Shown in pieces: positions 1-11,749 of a stretch of 64,000 nt of DNA (position 1 is the stretch's first letter; the number at the start of each line of letters is the position of its first letter). The stretch spans positions 35,901,884-35,965,883 of the forward strand of contig CM074200.1 of assembly GCA_037179385.1 (NCBI GenBank), written 5' to 3'. The notes beneath the pieces were generated by a model. That model had not been told where the DNA came from and ran no database searches. It saw only the letters and a list, made by a program, of their open reading frames with translations. The stretch comes from Holothuria scabra (Eukaryota > Echinodermata > Holothuroidea > Aspidochirotida > Holothuriidae). A program made the translations under genes and the position numbers.

Positions 1-2
1 TC

Positions 3-77
3 TCAGATGTAGTCTTTTTCATTATCCTGACGGCCAATAGCGATACAGAGGCAACATGAAAATACCATGCCAAGAAG
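3..77 (-). CDS. Tetraspanin last coding exon: end of helix 4 and tail
   Basis: 75 bp, 24 codons plus a TGA stop at 3-5. It reads LLGMVFSCCLCIAIGRQDNE and ends KDYI. The LLGMxFSCCL motif is the usual end of tetraspanin helix 4; the cysteines next to the membrane are typical palmitoylation sites in the family. The acceptor CTCATTACAG lies just upstream. The 3' untranslated region and polyadenylation site are outside the window. Confidence 0.92.
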   Translation of the reverse strand, partial: LLGMVFSCCLCIAIGRQDNEKDYI

Positions 78-1430
78 CTGTAATGAGACAAAAAAAAGAA
101 AAGGATCGTAATTATTAACCAATTTTGTTTGAAAATTAAACGAATGTATACTTAAAGGGACAATGCCATCAAATTAGTGTAGTACAATATCCTATTTTAT
201 GGATAACTCTTGAAAATTTTGTGACAAAATTTTTGTCACCTCAATTGTGAAATTAACTAGAAGGACGTTTTGGTTTTACTGTGTGGTCAGAATCATGAAT
301 ATGTAAGCCCTGAAGTATCATACAAGATACTTGAACGAGACACATGAAGGTTGGGAAGACTATCCCTCTAAGCCTTTCTTGAAACAGAAATCTAATGATT
401 GGATACAGGATAACAGGAAGGGTAGTAGTAGGATCAACAACAAATTCAGAAAATCTTCTGCATTTCAGGAAATTGGAAATCTAGACCCAACTTTCAGGAA
501 ATCCATTCTGCTAGACAGTTTTTTGCTACAGTTACCATGGCTTGAATGGCCAAGGAGAGGGAGCGTGTTGGTATCTTTTTCTAAATGTAATTTTTCCTGC
601 ATGAATACATTTGAAAAACAGAAAGATTTGGAAGCATTTTGTACCTATACCTCCCCCTCATGTGAAAAATTTTCTAAACGAGGAACCCTATTTCCTTAGA
701 CCCCATTTTTCAGGCCAACAGTCCTAAATAACCAAGTTTCAGGAAATAGACTCTACTTCACTAAACATCCCTGCAACAGTAACTAGTCACTGCACAGATA
801 AAAAGAATGGAGAGTAGTTGCCTTTGTGGTACCTCTGGCAAATATTTAGCTATGAAATCTACTGCCATTATCCATACCTTATTTTACTGATCCTTAAATT
901 AAGTTTGAAGAATGTCCAACTAAGTGTGCTAATGAAATCTCAAATTTTGAGCAAATCTGTTAAAATTATTGTCTGTTGAAATGTTCTCATTTCAACAACA
1001 CCAGGAATGGAGTGAACATTTGTCAACCTCACAACTTTTGACCATCAAAATCTCCCTTACAAATGTGGAGCCAAGTTAGCAGGTTCTTAAGTTCTAGTTC
1101 TTAAGTCTAGGTTTTGCATTCAAGCATCAATACACTGTTCAAAATTATTATCAGATTCACACCACTGAAAAATAACAGTAATTCACTTGAATTACAAGTG
1201 CAATGAGGAGAAGGGCGATAAAAATATAAAGTGAAAAAAAAAAAACTGGAATATGGCTCAATCCATAATCTAGGGGTCCAACAGTGTGACATGCAGTCAA
1301 AATTTAAAAATCACTCTATCTGATCTAAATATATGCTCATGACTGAGTATTAACAGCAGTTATACAAATATTTTTACATTAAGCATTATGTATACATGAA
1401 GAGACTCATTCAAACATACATTTGGCCATT
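78..1430 (-). other. Intron sequence, no recognisable feature
   Basis: Last tetraspanin intron, part nearest the final exon. AT-rich sequence. An open frame at 331-699 (+) lacks an ATG at its start (it opens with TTG) and matches no family I know, so I do not call it a gene. Confidence 0.6.
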
Positions 1431-2525
1431 AAATTGACCAACATAATGGGGACACTAAAGCAGTCTTAAATCTCCTCCCAAAAGAATGATTAAAATCAGA
1501 AATGGTTGAAAATTCTTATTTGAATGTGCTTTAGTACCCATTCTGACAAGGACTTGGTAAAAGTTTTAAAATATTCTCCAAATCTTAAAACAGTCTGTTA
1601 AGTATTCAGTTTCCTCTTTCACACTCTAAGATTGTAACTTTAAACATTTGAAAGCTTACTTGTTGTTCCTCCATGGACATATGTAATGTTAACATGATAT
1701 TTCAATCCATTTTGTCTGTCAGGTGTAACGCAGAAACCAAGACTTGGTGTCCCCATAACACCGAACATTCAAAGTGCCAGTTTAATTTTTAAATGGTTAT
1801 TTATGCTGGAAACTTTCAAATACAACATAAACCACTGTTTGCAGTTTAAAGATACAAAAAAGATCCATTGTCATCATTTTTTTTTGTTTGTTCATGACCA
1901 ACATAACTCTCACAAGATGGGGAACACCAAAAACCCCCAAAATCAAATGTTCATTAGGAATGAATACAAGATTCTCAAACCATGGGATTAACTTTTCTGG
2001 TAACATTCTGGGACCTTCTATTCATGTACCTTTGTTCACCAAAACATTAATTAGTTTGTACGATTGGTGAAACATCAAAGCTTTACCAACATAACTCACT
2101 AAGGGGGACACCAAAATTCTTCCCATATCGAATTATGCCTAGAACAACATTGCTTTTGATTTTATCCTTCCAAATGACCAACTTTTTAAAGAGTTTTACC
2201 TACTTCTCATATGAAGAAAACTATGGCCACCAGAGAATGATCACAATTGTTCAAATGATGATATATTCATTAGAAAACCAACATAACTAGGGGAACGCCA
2301 AAGAGTTATATCCACCATTATGTTTTCACTAGTCTCGTTTGGAAAATTGGGTGGAGTGCTAATGCTGACATTTTTAGAAATGTTGACTTATGGTGATATG
2401 CTTACCATGCTATATAAGCAAAATAATTTATTCTGTGATAAATATATTTTTCTGATTATTCTGATTTGAATATTTGAATTTCACAACCAGTACCCCAAAA
2501 CCAGGGGGGACACTAAAGCAAGTCT
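1430..2525. repeat. Old degenerate tandem repeat, about 190-210 bp unit
   Basis: A word like ACCAACATAACT, then GGGGACACCAAA a few bases later, recurs near 1438, 1897, 2083, 2276 and, partly, 2488. Spacing is about 186-212 bp, or about twice that between the first two. The sequence between the words has diverged strongly. It lies in the last tetraspanin intron. Function unknown. Confidence 0.5.
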
Positions 2526-3299
2526 GTTTTCTAATAAATACTAAACATACCTAAGGCACTGGTTTGTTGTATTCCCTGTTTTTGAAATGTAGCATTATAT
2601 TGGCAAAGTCAGTAAAAAACCCATTAGACCCCTAGTTTATAGATTGAACCATATGGGAAATTTAAGGCTTTTAAAAGAGGGAGTTTTAGGCACATGGCAA
2701 AACTTAGGCATCAACCAACATGAGAAGGAGAAAATTGTGGGTAGTTTGATGTTTTGTAAGAAATGAATCAGGTCAACCAAAATTGTGCAAAACCTTTTTC
2801 CCTCTCCAACTATGGTACAAAACAAACAAAAGAAAAAAAACAGAACAGATTCCTAAGAGTTCCTATACATCATACCTAACATCACTGTATTCATCTCCGA
2901 AAACAGAACATGTAGCAGAGGACCAAGAGCTTGCACACAAATATTAACCTAAACTGGCTCAATGGTTCAGGGGGCAAAACTTCCCTTTAAAAGAAATTCT
3001 TGAGCATCACACAAAGCAGTTGATCTGTTCAAAGTTCACACTTAATGAGGTCAAAATAGTCCACTGCTTTTTGGGAACAGAAGTCTTCTCCAGTATTTTC
3101 AAACTATGACCCCAAATGACCCTCATACAGCCTTTGTTTGAACTCGCGTTCCAGTCCCCCTGTGGGCTGGGTGTTGCAGAATATGCCCACTGCATTCCCC
3201 ACCTGTCATAAGAGGCGACTAAACAAGAGGAGTTGAACAGTACTTGAACAGTATGACACTGTACAACACATGTTCCAGACACTGCACAAACTTCCATTC
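2526..3299 (-). other. Intron sequence, no recognisable feature
   Basis: Unique-looking AT-rich intron of the tetraspanin gene. No coding or repeat structure seen. Confidence 0.5.
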
Positions 3300-3714
3300 A
3301 ACAGTAGGAAATCATTTTCATGCAAATCTTTTTATAGGCCTACTTGTGGCAAAATCAGCATATTCATGCCAAATATCCCCCACAGTTACTCTTCTTGAGA
3401 TGTAACTTGTCTAGGAGGTTTTATGTTTTGACATCTGGTGACCCTAAAGGACCTTTGATCTCTACCAAAAGAACAGGATCATCTACTCAATACGGCAATC
3501 CACATGGGAAGTATAAGATCCCTCACAATTACCCTTCTTGAGATACAGTGTTCACAAGGTTTTGATGTTACGAGCGAGGAAAGACGTGCGAGGCTTCAGC
3601 TCTAGTGAGCGGCTTGTACCTGGCAAGGTATCGTTTACACGTTTACACGCTCACACACATCCACACAACATCACTATCGTATAGATTCCTTGCCTGCCTT
3701 TGGCAAGGAATAAA
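3300..3714 (+). mobile_element. TH145 element, 5'-truncated copy
   Basis: Holds about two decayed core units (near 3365-3560), a short CA tract (3640-3668) and a perfect 3' hairpin with arms 3685-3694 and 3702-3711 (ATTCCTTGCC / GGCAAGGAAT). Three A residues separate it from the next element's first bases, so two copies sit head to tail. The 5' terminus is not recognisable; the left edge is approximate. Confidence 0.65.
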
Positions 3715-4839
3715 ACCAGAATGCAAAAATGCATTGAGGTTTCGATGATACATACATGCTCTTTTAAATAAAATGCTACATTTGTTGTAACGACTGGTGA
3801 CCCAAAGGGACCTTTGACTCAACCTGTAAGTAGCTGGTTTTTCTTTTAACCAAAACATATCTAAATTCAAAAAGCCAAATTTCTATTGTGCCTTAAGATA
3901 TTCTGCAAACAAGGTTTACTGAGTTTGATGCCAGGTGATACCAGATGGCCACTGAACTCCACCAAAAACAACAGGTACAGTACTTTCAACTCACCGTAAC
4001 TCATACACACACTAATTGTGAAATACATCCACATTTTGAACCTTGAGCTGTCCTATACAGGTTTTCGGAGTTTGACCCCCTTTGACCCCAAATGACCTTT
4101 GACCTTTACCAAAATCAAAAGAGTTCTTTTTTACATCATAACGCATCAACATACCAAGTTTGAAATGAATCCAAGTTTCCTACGATGATGTATCATGTAA
4201 ACAAAGATTTTAGGGTTTGACTCCATGTGACCTCAAATGACCTTCGACTTTCACCAAAATTAATTGGGTTTTTCCTTTAATCAAAACCCATTAACCTCAA
4301 AACCCATTAACCTTAACCTATAAAGTTTGAAAGGAATCCAAGTTTTTTACCTTGAGATATAGTGTAATTAAGGATTTCGGGGTTTGACCCCATTGGACCC
4401 CATGTGACCTTAGACCTCCATGAAAATAAATCGGGTTCTTTCTTACATCATAACGCATCAACATACCAAGTTTGAAATGAATCCAAGTTTCCTACCATGA
4501 GATATTGTGTAAACAAGGATCTCTGGGTTTGACCCCATGTGACCCCAAATAACCTTTTACCTCCACCAAAATCAATAGGGTTCTTTCTTACATCATAACA
4601 CATCAACATATCAAGTTTGAAAGGAATCCATGTTTCCTACCTTGCGATAAAGTGTAAACAAGGATTTCAGGGTTTGACCTAATGTGACCCCAAATGACCT
4701 TTGACTCCCACGAAAATACATCAGGTTCTTTCTCACATCATAACACATCAACGTATCAAGTTTGAAATTAATCGAATTTTCCTACCATGAGATATCCTGT
4801 AAACAAGGATTTCGGGGTTTGACCCCATGTGACCCCAAA

Positions 4840-4852
4840 TGACCTTTGACCT
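4840..4852 (-). promoter_or_regulatory. DR1 nuclear-receptor site (one of dozens)
   Basis: On the minus strand this reads AGGTCAAAGGTCA, two AGGTCA half-sites one base apart: the DR1 consensus bound by HNF4, RXR heterodimers and COUP-TF type receptors. A further half-site, GGGTCA, follows four bases away in most units. The same site recurs every 145 bp through the TH145 cores. The sequence match is direct; binding is not shown. Confidence 0.55.
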
Positions 4853-5689
4853 CCATAAAAATCAATAGGGTTCTTTCTTACATCATAACGCATCAACGTA
4901 TCAAGTTTGAAATTTATCCAATTTTCCTACCATGAGATATCGTGTAAACAAGGATTTCGGGGTTTGGCCCCCTGTGACCCCAAATGACCTTTGACCTCCA
5001 TAAAAATCAATAGGGTTCTTTCTTACATCATAACGCATCAACGTATCAAGTTTGAAATTTATCCAATTTTCCTACCATGAGATATCATGTAAACAAGGAT
5101 TTGGGGGTTTGACCCCATGTGACCCCAAATGACCTTTGACCTCCACAAAAATCAATAGGGTTTTTTCTTACATCATAACGCATCAACGTATCAAGTTTGA
5201 AATTTATCCAATTTTCCTACCATGAGATATCGTGTAAACAAGGATTTCAGACTTTGGCCCCTGTGACCCCAAATGACCTTTGACCTCCACCAAAATCAAT
5301 AGGGTTCTTCCTTACATTATAACGCATCAACGTACAAAGTTTGAAATTAATCCAATATTCCCACCATGAGATATCGTGTAAACAAGGATTTTGGGGTTCG
5401 ACCCCCTGTGACCCCAAATGACCTTCGACCTCCACCAAAATCAATAGGGTTCTTCCTTATATCATAACGCATCAACGTATCAAGTTTGAAATGAATCCAA
5501 GCTTCCTATCTTGAGATATCGTGTAAACAAGGATTTTGGGGTTTGACCCCCTGTGACCCCAGATGACCTTTGACCTCCACCAAAATCAATAGGGTTCTTC
5601 CTCTCAGTATGGGGTATCTGTGTACCAAGTTTGAGAATTGTCAGATCTTCCCTTCTCAAGATATCGTGTAAACAAGCCAAGTGTCACAA

Positions 5690-5766
5690 ACACACACACA
5701 TACACACACACACGCACATACACACATACATACACACGCACATACACACATACATACACACACACG
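5690..5766 (+). repeat. CA/CATA microsatellite
   Basis: Runs of CACACA broken by CATACA and CACGCA, located between the 145-bp core and the 3' hairpin of the TH145 element. Equivalent tracts stand at the same place in other copies: 17052-17105, 37743-37782, 44340-44380 and 50046-50130. Confidence 0.9.
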
Positions 5767-6048
5767 CCATCATGAATGCATAGGTTTCTCTTTTCATCGA
5801 AACCAAAAATCAGCAACACAAACATGGAACTTAGTATTTGAGGAATCGTACAATTTGTACATAAATAATGTGTATCTGGCATATAATGCATAGATGAGTA
5901 AGGAGGATGGGTCCCCCTTAGTAGCAAATGTGTCACGTCAGAAATGTGGAATGTCTGAAACATGGGTTTCAAAGATCAGAAAACACAACAGTTTGGTGTA
6001 AAATGGAACTGTTGGCAAGGATATGTACATATTTTATGATTACTTTAC

Positions 6049-6132
6049 CTGTACCACACCAATGCCTATTGTGAGTCCAGCCAGTATGACAGTATACTGC
6101 TCCAGTTGTTTAAATAGTTTAGAAGAACAACC
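6049..6132 (-). CDS. Tetraspanin exon: helix 4
   Basis: 84 bp, 28 codons: GCSSKLFKQLEQYTVILAGL then TIGIGVVQ. GCxxKL followed by a hydrophobic helix is the conserved entry into tetraspanin helix 4. The acceptor is CTTTCAAAG and the donor GTAAAG; both junctions are phase 0. The intron downstream (78-6048) holds two terminal-hairpin elements and an old degenerate repeat. Confidence 0.92.
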
Positions 6133-6302
6133 CTTTGAAAGACAAGAGAGGATAAAAACATCAATCAAGAAAATTTTTACTTCTACAAGACAAACATACT
6201 GCATGAGGTGTAAAACTCCCTGGTAAAAGTTTTCCAAAGGGACACTAGTCATGTTTGAAGGGAAGTATTTCTACTAAGCTGTAGTGATATATGTGTAATA
6301 TG

Positions 6303-6399
6303 TATATTATAAAATGCTAAAAGTCAATCTAAAAGTTAAAATGTCATATCCATTTTAACTTTTAGATTGACTTTTAGATTGACTTTTAGCATTTTATAG
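6303..6399. repeat. Long hairpin with one 12-bp arm expansion
   Basis: The left arm (6303-6343) and right arm (6351-6399) are near-perfect reverse complements around the 7-base loop TCATATC. The right arm contains a tandem duplication of AGATTGACTTTT that the left lacks. It lies in the tetraspanin intron between the helix 4 exon and the CCG exon. It may be a small foldback element; no flanking duplication was clear. Confidence 0.85.
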
Positions 6400-7618
6400 T
6401 ATAACTGCTCCTACTTTGTTGAGCACTCTACCATCTGTATGGTCCCAACCTTCATATTCCTAATATGTATATCATGTACAATTCCACTTTAGCTGTATTA
6501 TCAAAACCCATACTAGAACAATATACATAGAAAACATCATATTTAATTTCTAGAAATATCAATGATTATAGTTACAAACTGTCATACTGATTCCACAGAA
6601 ACATCCATAGTATAGATAAAATCAGTATACTACACTGCTTTTACACTTGGACATTCACATGATACTTCATATTGGACTATAGCCCAAACTACATTAAAGT
6701 CACTGCACTAAGTTGTTTACTTCCCACCTACACACAAGCATAGATGTGCCCCTAATCATTAATAGAGTGACACCCTTCCTATTAACCATATGGGAATAGC
6801 AGGGGTCCCCAAAATTTCCAAACAAACTCTCGTTCATAGAATAGATGAGACAATTAATGAACGCCTACTAAACAGGGTGACGTAAGTTGTGAAAGTGGTG
6901 ATCGACACACCCCCCAAGTTGGGATATTTTGTATTTATTGATGAATTTGGTAGGTTTTTTCCTCTTTTGCTTTTTTCATGTTTTGCATGTTCTACCCCAA
7001 TGTACATGATTTCTCTTCTGTTTTCAGTACAACTTCTCCTTGCAAATGAATTGGCTAGTCAAGTACAAGCATAATCTACTTGTCCATTGCTTAACCTAAA
7101 CAGAGAACACGGTTGTCTGATGCACTTTTAACCCATGATGGAAAAAAATTCCGCACTGCAGGTATGCAGGCTACAAAGCTAGGGGGAAAAGGGCATGATG
7201 GGCAGGCAATATCAGTTCTCTAGTAAATCAGTGATTCAAATCAAAAGGTTGATGTACATCAAATTTTCAAATCATATTTTTTCAAAATCAATTCTGTAAC
7301 TGTCTTGATTTTATTAAAAGCCAAACCTTCTCATCCCAAACAGTTCCAGTTCTCCAAACCGATTCACTTAAGCCACTCCCATAACTGCCTTTAACTCATT
7401 CAAACACAATTTAAGCTTACTGCTCCAGGGTGAGGAGTATACAAGACTCAATGTGTACTCAGAACACTCTCAGTACAGTATATGCTGTGTACTGTGAGTA
7501 ACAGTATTCTGCATTTGTTTTTCTTCACTGCCAATCAAGAATTTTTGTAGACTACTGCGAAAATTTGAGTTTGGGATGAGAGTTGGCTGCCTTTAAAATA
7601 AAACTATAGTTATCAAAC
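6400..7618 (-). other. Intron sequence, no recognisable feature
   Basis: Rest of the intron between the helix 4 and CCG exons. AT-rich; no coding or mobile structure recognised. Confidence 0.5.
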
Positions 7619-7780
7619 CTCTGTGTAAATGATTATGTCTGTGTTGCCAGAGAACAGCGATGCAAGAGCATTCAGTGCATTAGGGACTTCGCAACCTTCC
7701 TCTGCACAGCAGGAAGGAGGGATAAATTTACTGTTTGATTGAAACCAGTCTTTGGGTCCGGTAGCTCCACAGCATTTCAG
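7619..7780 (-). CDS. Tetraspanin exon: large loop with CCG and PSCC motifs
   Basis: 162 bp, exactly 54 codons, starting LKCCGATGPKDWF. It then has PPSCC and EEGC and ends in IIIYTE. CCG and PxSCC are the signature cysteines of the tetraspanin large extracellular loop and form its disulfides. The last E joins GC of the next exon to make the second EGC. The acceptor CACTTTCAG is good. The donor GTTTGA is weak: it has GT but little of the usual GTAAGT, so inefficient or regulated splicing is possible. Reading without a splice here soon reaches a stop. Confidence 0.9.
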
Positions 7781-8235
7781 CTGAAAGTGAAAAGGATGCA
7801 GAAGTAGTTATTAAAAATGTTTGAAAAATGATTAAAACATTTCCAAACCAACAAATAAAATGCCATGTCCTCAAAATATGCAAAGCAGCACACAGGACAA
7901 AAGATGTGCCACCTAGACAAAAAGTAGGCCCACTTTGATGATGAGAATTGAACAGACCAAACAACAATAATTTCAGTGTGAACACTGAGTATTAAATGAC
8001 AATCAGAAATGTTTCTAAACATCAGAGAAAGCTATGACTATACTGATTTAACTATTTTAGCTAACATTTTCCTAAGAGAGACATCTCCTCACTTTAAACT
8101 ACTTGCCCAACCAGTGATCACTTGTAACCTTCCACCTACTTCATCCAGATGGGAAATCCTTTCCAAAGATACCAAAGACTTGAAAAATGGAACCTGCTTT
8201 CCTTGTGCTTGGTGTTCAGCATAGGCAATGGAGTA

Positions 8236-8338
8236 GGGAAAACAAGCAAGTGAGCCACAACTGGAAAATGGCTGTGGCCGGCTCTACTTGGAACAATTAG
8301 TTGGAAAACGGGCTGTAAAACTCCACCTATCCTAACCT
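8236..8338 (+). repeat. tRNA-derived SINE, 3' part only
   Basis: Shares words such as GTGAGCCACAACTGGAAAA, CAATTAGTTGGAAAACG and CTAACCTAG with the reverse complement of 20456-20560. The tRNA-like head is missing, so this is a 5'-truncated copy in the plus orientation. Confidence 0.65.
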
Positions 8339-9995
8339 AGAGTAACCAGAGATACTTTTGCCCTATTAACAGTGTTCACACCAAGGAATATAACTTCAGT
8401 GGGAATTCTTGTCCCCTCTCATCCCCCCTCCCCCCTGACCCAACCTTGCAAAGCAAACAAAACCAAAAATAGCGGATTTTTCTCTCTATCCTTACAATTT
8501 TCCCTCATATCGTGCCCCCAAACCCTACCCATGACATGATCCTGGCTACATGCCTGCCACTGTTGCATCTGTTTTTATCTGAATACTACATATAGCTGCA
8601 AAGATTGTAATGGACAATAGTGTACAGCTCTATCAGAGAATAAGTACATGTATGCAATAGCAATGCCCCTTTTAGTTTGTGTGAACAGACTGTGCAAGAT
8701 TGACTGGTTTGATCAATATTCCTGCCCCCAATGCATCCATGACCACATGCATTTGAACTGGACAGTTCAGGTATATTGCTCAGTACATAACATCTTTTCC
8801 AATATAGAATTGAAAGTCCACAATCATTATGTTTCAACTGCTAGTTCTGGTTTGAATACAAGCACCACACATTAGGCCATCCATGTGCTCAGTAGAGGAG
8901 TTGTCGCATCTTGCAAAAATTGAGCACGAGATAGGAACTACAGATCATTGAATGCACTGCTACTTTCTCAGTTCTTATGTCAAAGTTTACAGGATTTACA
9001 GTACGGTGGACTGCTTTCATGTAAATTTCATGTTAATTATGAGAGATACACCAGAGTGTGTCTTGTCAGGCCTTGAGTTTCAGATTTTTCAGGGGTGCTA
9101 CGAATCACACTCCCCAGACAAAATCAGGGAGTGCAGTGGATGTGTTGTTTAGTTAAAACTTAAACAGATCATATGAGCTGCCATTATTCATGTGGTACCT
9201 AGACATGTTTCCAATGCCAATGCAGCACACGGAGTGCTATATAGACACTGAACATACTTTTTAAACGAGAGTGAATCCATGACGTCAGAGAAAAAGCCTC
9301 ATAAATATTTATGTGGCAGACTCGTTCCTTTTGAAGTACAACATTGGCAAGATTTTTCACCTCTTTTCAAGTCTGCGAGGCCAATTTTCCATCAGAAAAA
9401 AATTGGAGCTTAATGTATAAGTTCTTTAAAACATGCTGTGCCCCTGCCAAGTGGCTTTAGACTTTTCTTTTTTAGCAATCAGACGTTGACCCTTATGCAC
9501 AAAAGTTTGGCACACTCAGTTTGATGTTTCAACTCCTCAGTTTCAACATAGATATATAGGTGCAGCTTACCCCAAAGGACTTTCTTTGCTTCAAGTTGGC
9601 ACATGTATTAATCAAACAGATATTTATTTAGGCATATTAAGTATGTGTCTGCAGTACAATTATATACTGTTGAATAAAATTCCTGCATATTTTGTTCATG
9701 TACAGGTAATACACTGCTGGATGGTGTGAAGACAACAACGAAGTATAGTGATTTTACTGCCAATCACAACCCCCTAATGGAAAGATTGCCAAGGATAGTG
9801 CAGAAATGGTATGGGGATCACAGATGCACAGCAAAGTGTGCAGGTTTTTCCCGCATTGTACTTATAACTATTGAGTTGGATTCTGAGGAAATCAGCCTAA
9901 TTCTCGAAATACCTCACCTTAGCACGAACACCTGTCTTTGGATTTGCAAGGTGTACTTTATACAAATGTAGGCCTATTGATCTCAAATTTAATGA
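8339..9995 (-). other. Intron sequence, no recognisable feature
   Basis: Part of the tetraspanin intron between 14417 and 7780. Nothing beyond scattered short open frames is seen. Confidence 0.5.
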
Positions 9996-10003
9996 GCACT
10001 TAT

Positions 10004-11741
10004 TAGGGCTGTCAGCGATTAGCGATTAATCGCCGATTAATCGCCAGCCAGTAATCGTTTAGTAAAATGTTACATACGAATATTCGCATCTCATGCCCCG
10101 GGGACTCTGACTTGCATTAAGTTAACAACGTATCCTCCTTCTTCGCAAGTTTAGCTGCCTTGACAAAGCATATGATGTCTACAGTATGAACAAGCTCAAA
10201 AATTGCGCAGAGCTTTGACATGCACGTGTTATCCACCCAACCCCTAGCTAGTTTACATGTGATTGTGTGTGGTGTCATGGGGGACGTTTTAATTCGTGAA
10301 CCCCAAACATGGAACCTGTTGTGACAGGCTTTACTTCAACACCACCAATACATTTGTAATGAACATAATTTACAATGAAATTTGAAGGCACTAAACGTAT
10401 GCATACACCACAGTGTCTTTTAAGTACCCTGTGCGCCACTGTGCACTTCGCTGTAATACTTCAATTTCAACAGCCACTTGTCAATTCGTATACTGGCGTA
10501 CGTCTCACAAAATTTCAACTTGAAATCAACAAATTTAAAAAAATTACAAGTTCAGCTTTCTAACCATGTTATTCCTGTCCTTGTATCACATAGGAGTGTT
10601 TGTAAGTCATGAATTGAAAGAAGTTTCGGAAAAGTTTCGATCGCTGTTTATCATGACCAACAGCGTACATAGCAGCAGTTGCACACAGTGGCAGTCGGCT
10701 GAAAATCATTTATACGCCGCTGCTTTGTGCTGTACATCGAACGAACTTCTATTACAAAGAATCATACTCACTGATTGGCTGCTTGCGTTTATGAATGAAG
10801 TGACTTCTTTAAAAGTTTGGGGATTCCCCGCTTCTAACATAATTATTAAGAGAGGGTGTCATGTTATTGCCAATTGAAGTATACCCATTCTCTGAGCGCT
10901 TTTAACGACACATGCTGAGCGAGCCGATCAGCCAGCTAGCTGAAAGCATGTATGTATATTACACTGTGCATGTAGCTAGCAGCTAGCAGGTCTTGCTTAT
11001 GTGCTGCGAACTTATGTACAGCTATTTACACAGTACAGGCGGTAACTTAAACATAAAATGACCGGTGAAAACTACCATGTCTAGATTTGATCGTAGCCTA
11101 TTATTGTTAGCTCTTACGTTACATTTTGTATTGTAAACTTAGATGGCTAGGCTCTAGGCCTAGCCTATTTTTTGTTGTGGCTTCAAGCCACACTTTTTCT
11201 TTGGGGAAAATTAGAAATGAAAAAAATTGGTAGATTGGGCGAGTGTCAAAATTAAATATATTGTAGTTGGTCATGCAGCTGTCTGCATAGGGGGCTCATT
11301 GGCTACTTTCGCCGTGGATACTGTATTGTGGCCTAGCCTATACTTTGTGAACTATCGTTGCTTTGATATACTTTTAACTTCATCTAGCGACTGGTGTGTG
11401 GTGTAACGATCTATATCAACCTCCAATGGAAGCAATTCTCTGAAAATAGCTTCGCAAGAAATGTTTTGTTACTAAAGATAATGAGGGTAAAAAAGTTAAA
11501 ATGAAGTCTGCTTCTAGGCCGACCTGTGCGTTTTATTAACGCTAACTCAGTATTGGCGAGCGATTGCGAATTACTATACTACGGCTACACACACACATAT
11601 ATGTACAGTGTAGGTCTATTACCAATATCTACACGTTTCTACACGGGTTGGTTATGCATACGAAAATGCAATTAATCGCCAAGTAATCGCAAAAAGATGG
11701 GATTAAACGTTTAGTTCACTAATCGCAAATTGACAGCCCTA
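10004..11741. mobile_element. Non-autonomous hAT-type element, family A
   Basis: A 1738-bp element with perfect 11-bp terminal inverted repeats, TAGGGCTGTCA and TGACAGCCCTA, flanked by an 8-bp target duplication GCACTTAT at 9996-10003 and 11742-11749. TIR type and 8-bp duplication are characteristic of hAT transposons. Just inside both ends lie words such as GCGATTAATCGC and AATCGCCAAGTAATCGC, likely subterminal transposase sites. No transposase frame is present; the longest open frame (10566-10877) shows no hAT dimerisation or DDE motif. It sits in a tetraspanin intron. Confidence 0.92.
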
Positions 11742-11749
11742 GCACTTAT

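Larger units (their letters stand above)
3715..5809 (+). mobile_element. TH145 element, complete copy
   Basis: Starts ACCAGAATGCA with a 5' hairpin (AATGCA 3720-3725 / TGCATT 3730-3735) and GGTTTCGATGAT. It then has about eleven core units of 145 bp, measured from repeats of GATATC(n)TGTAAACAAGG at 4791, 4936 and 5081. A CA/CATA tract covers 5690-5766, and the 3' hairpin is GGTTTC 5783-5788 / GAAACC 5799-5804 followed by AAAAA. The 3' TCATCGAAACC is the complement of the 5' GGTTTCGATGA. No protein is encoded. The layout resembles non-autonomous Helitron-like (HINE) elements; this class is inference. Confidence 0.7.

Noticed and set aside
331..699. 122-codon open frame (+)
   Set aside because: Opens with TTG, no ATG near the start, no recognised motif; it lies in an intron on the opposite strand.
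3715..5809. Regular repeats resembling a CRISPR array
   Set aside because: The repeated units are contiguous, 145 bp, diverged, without short constant repeats and unique spacers; the DNA is eukaryotic.
5604..5972. Open frames rich in VYVCVY or HTHTHT over CA tracts
   Set aside because: Produced by the CA microsatellite.
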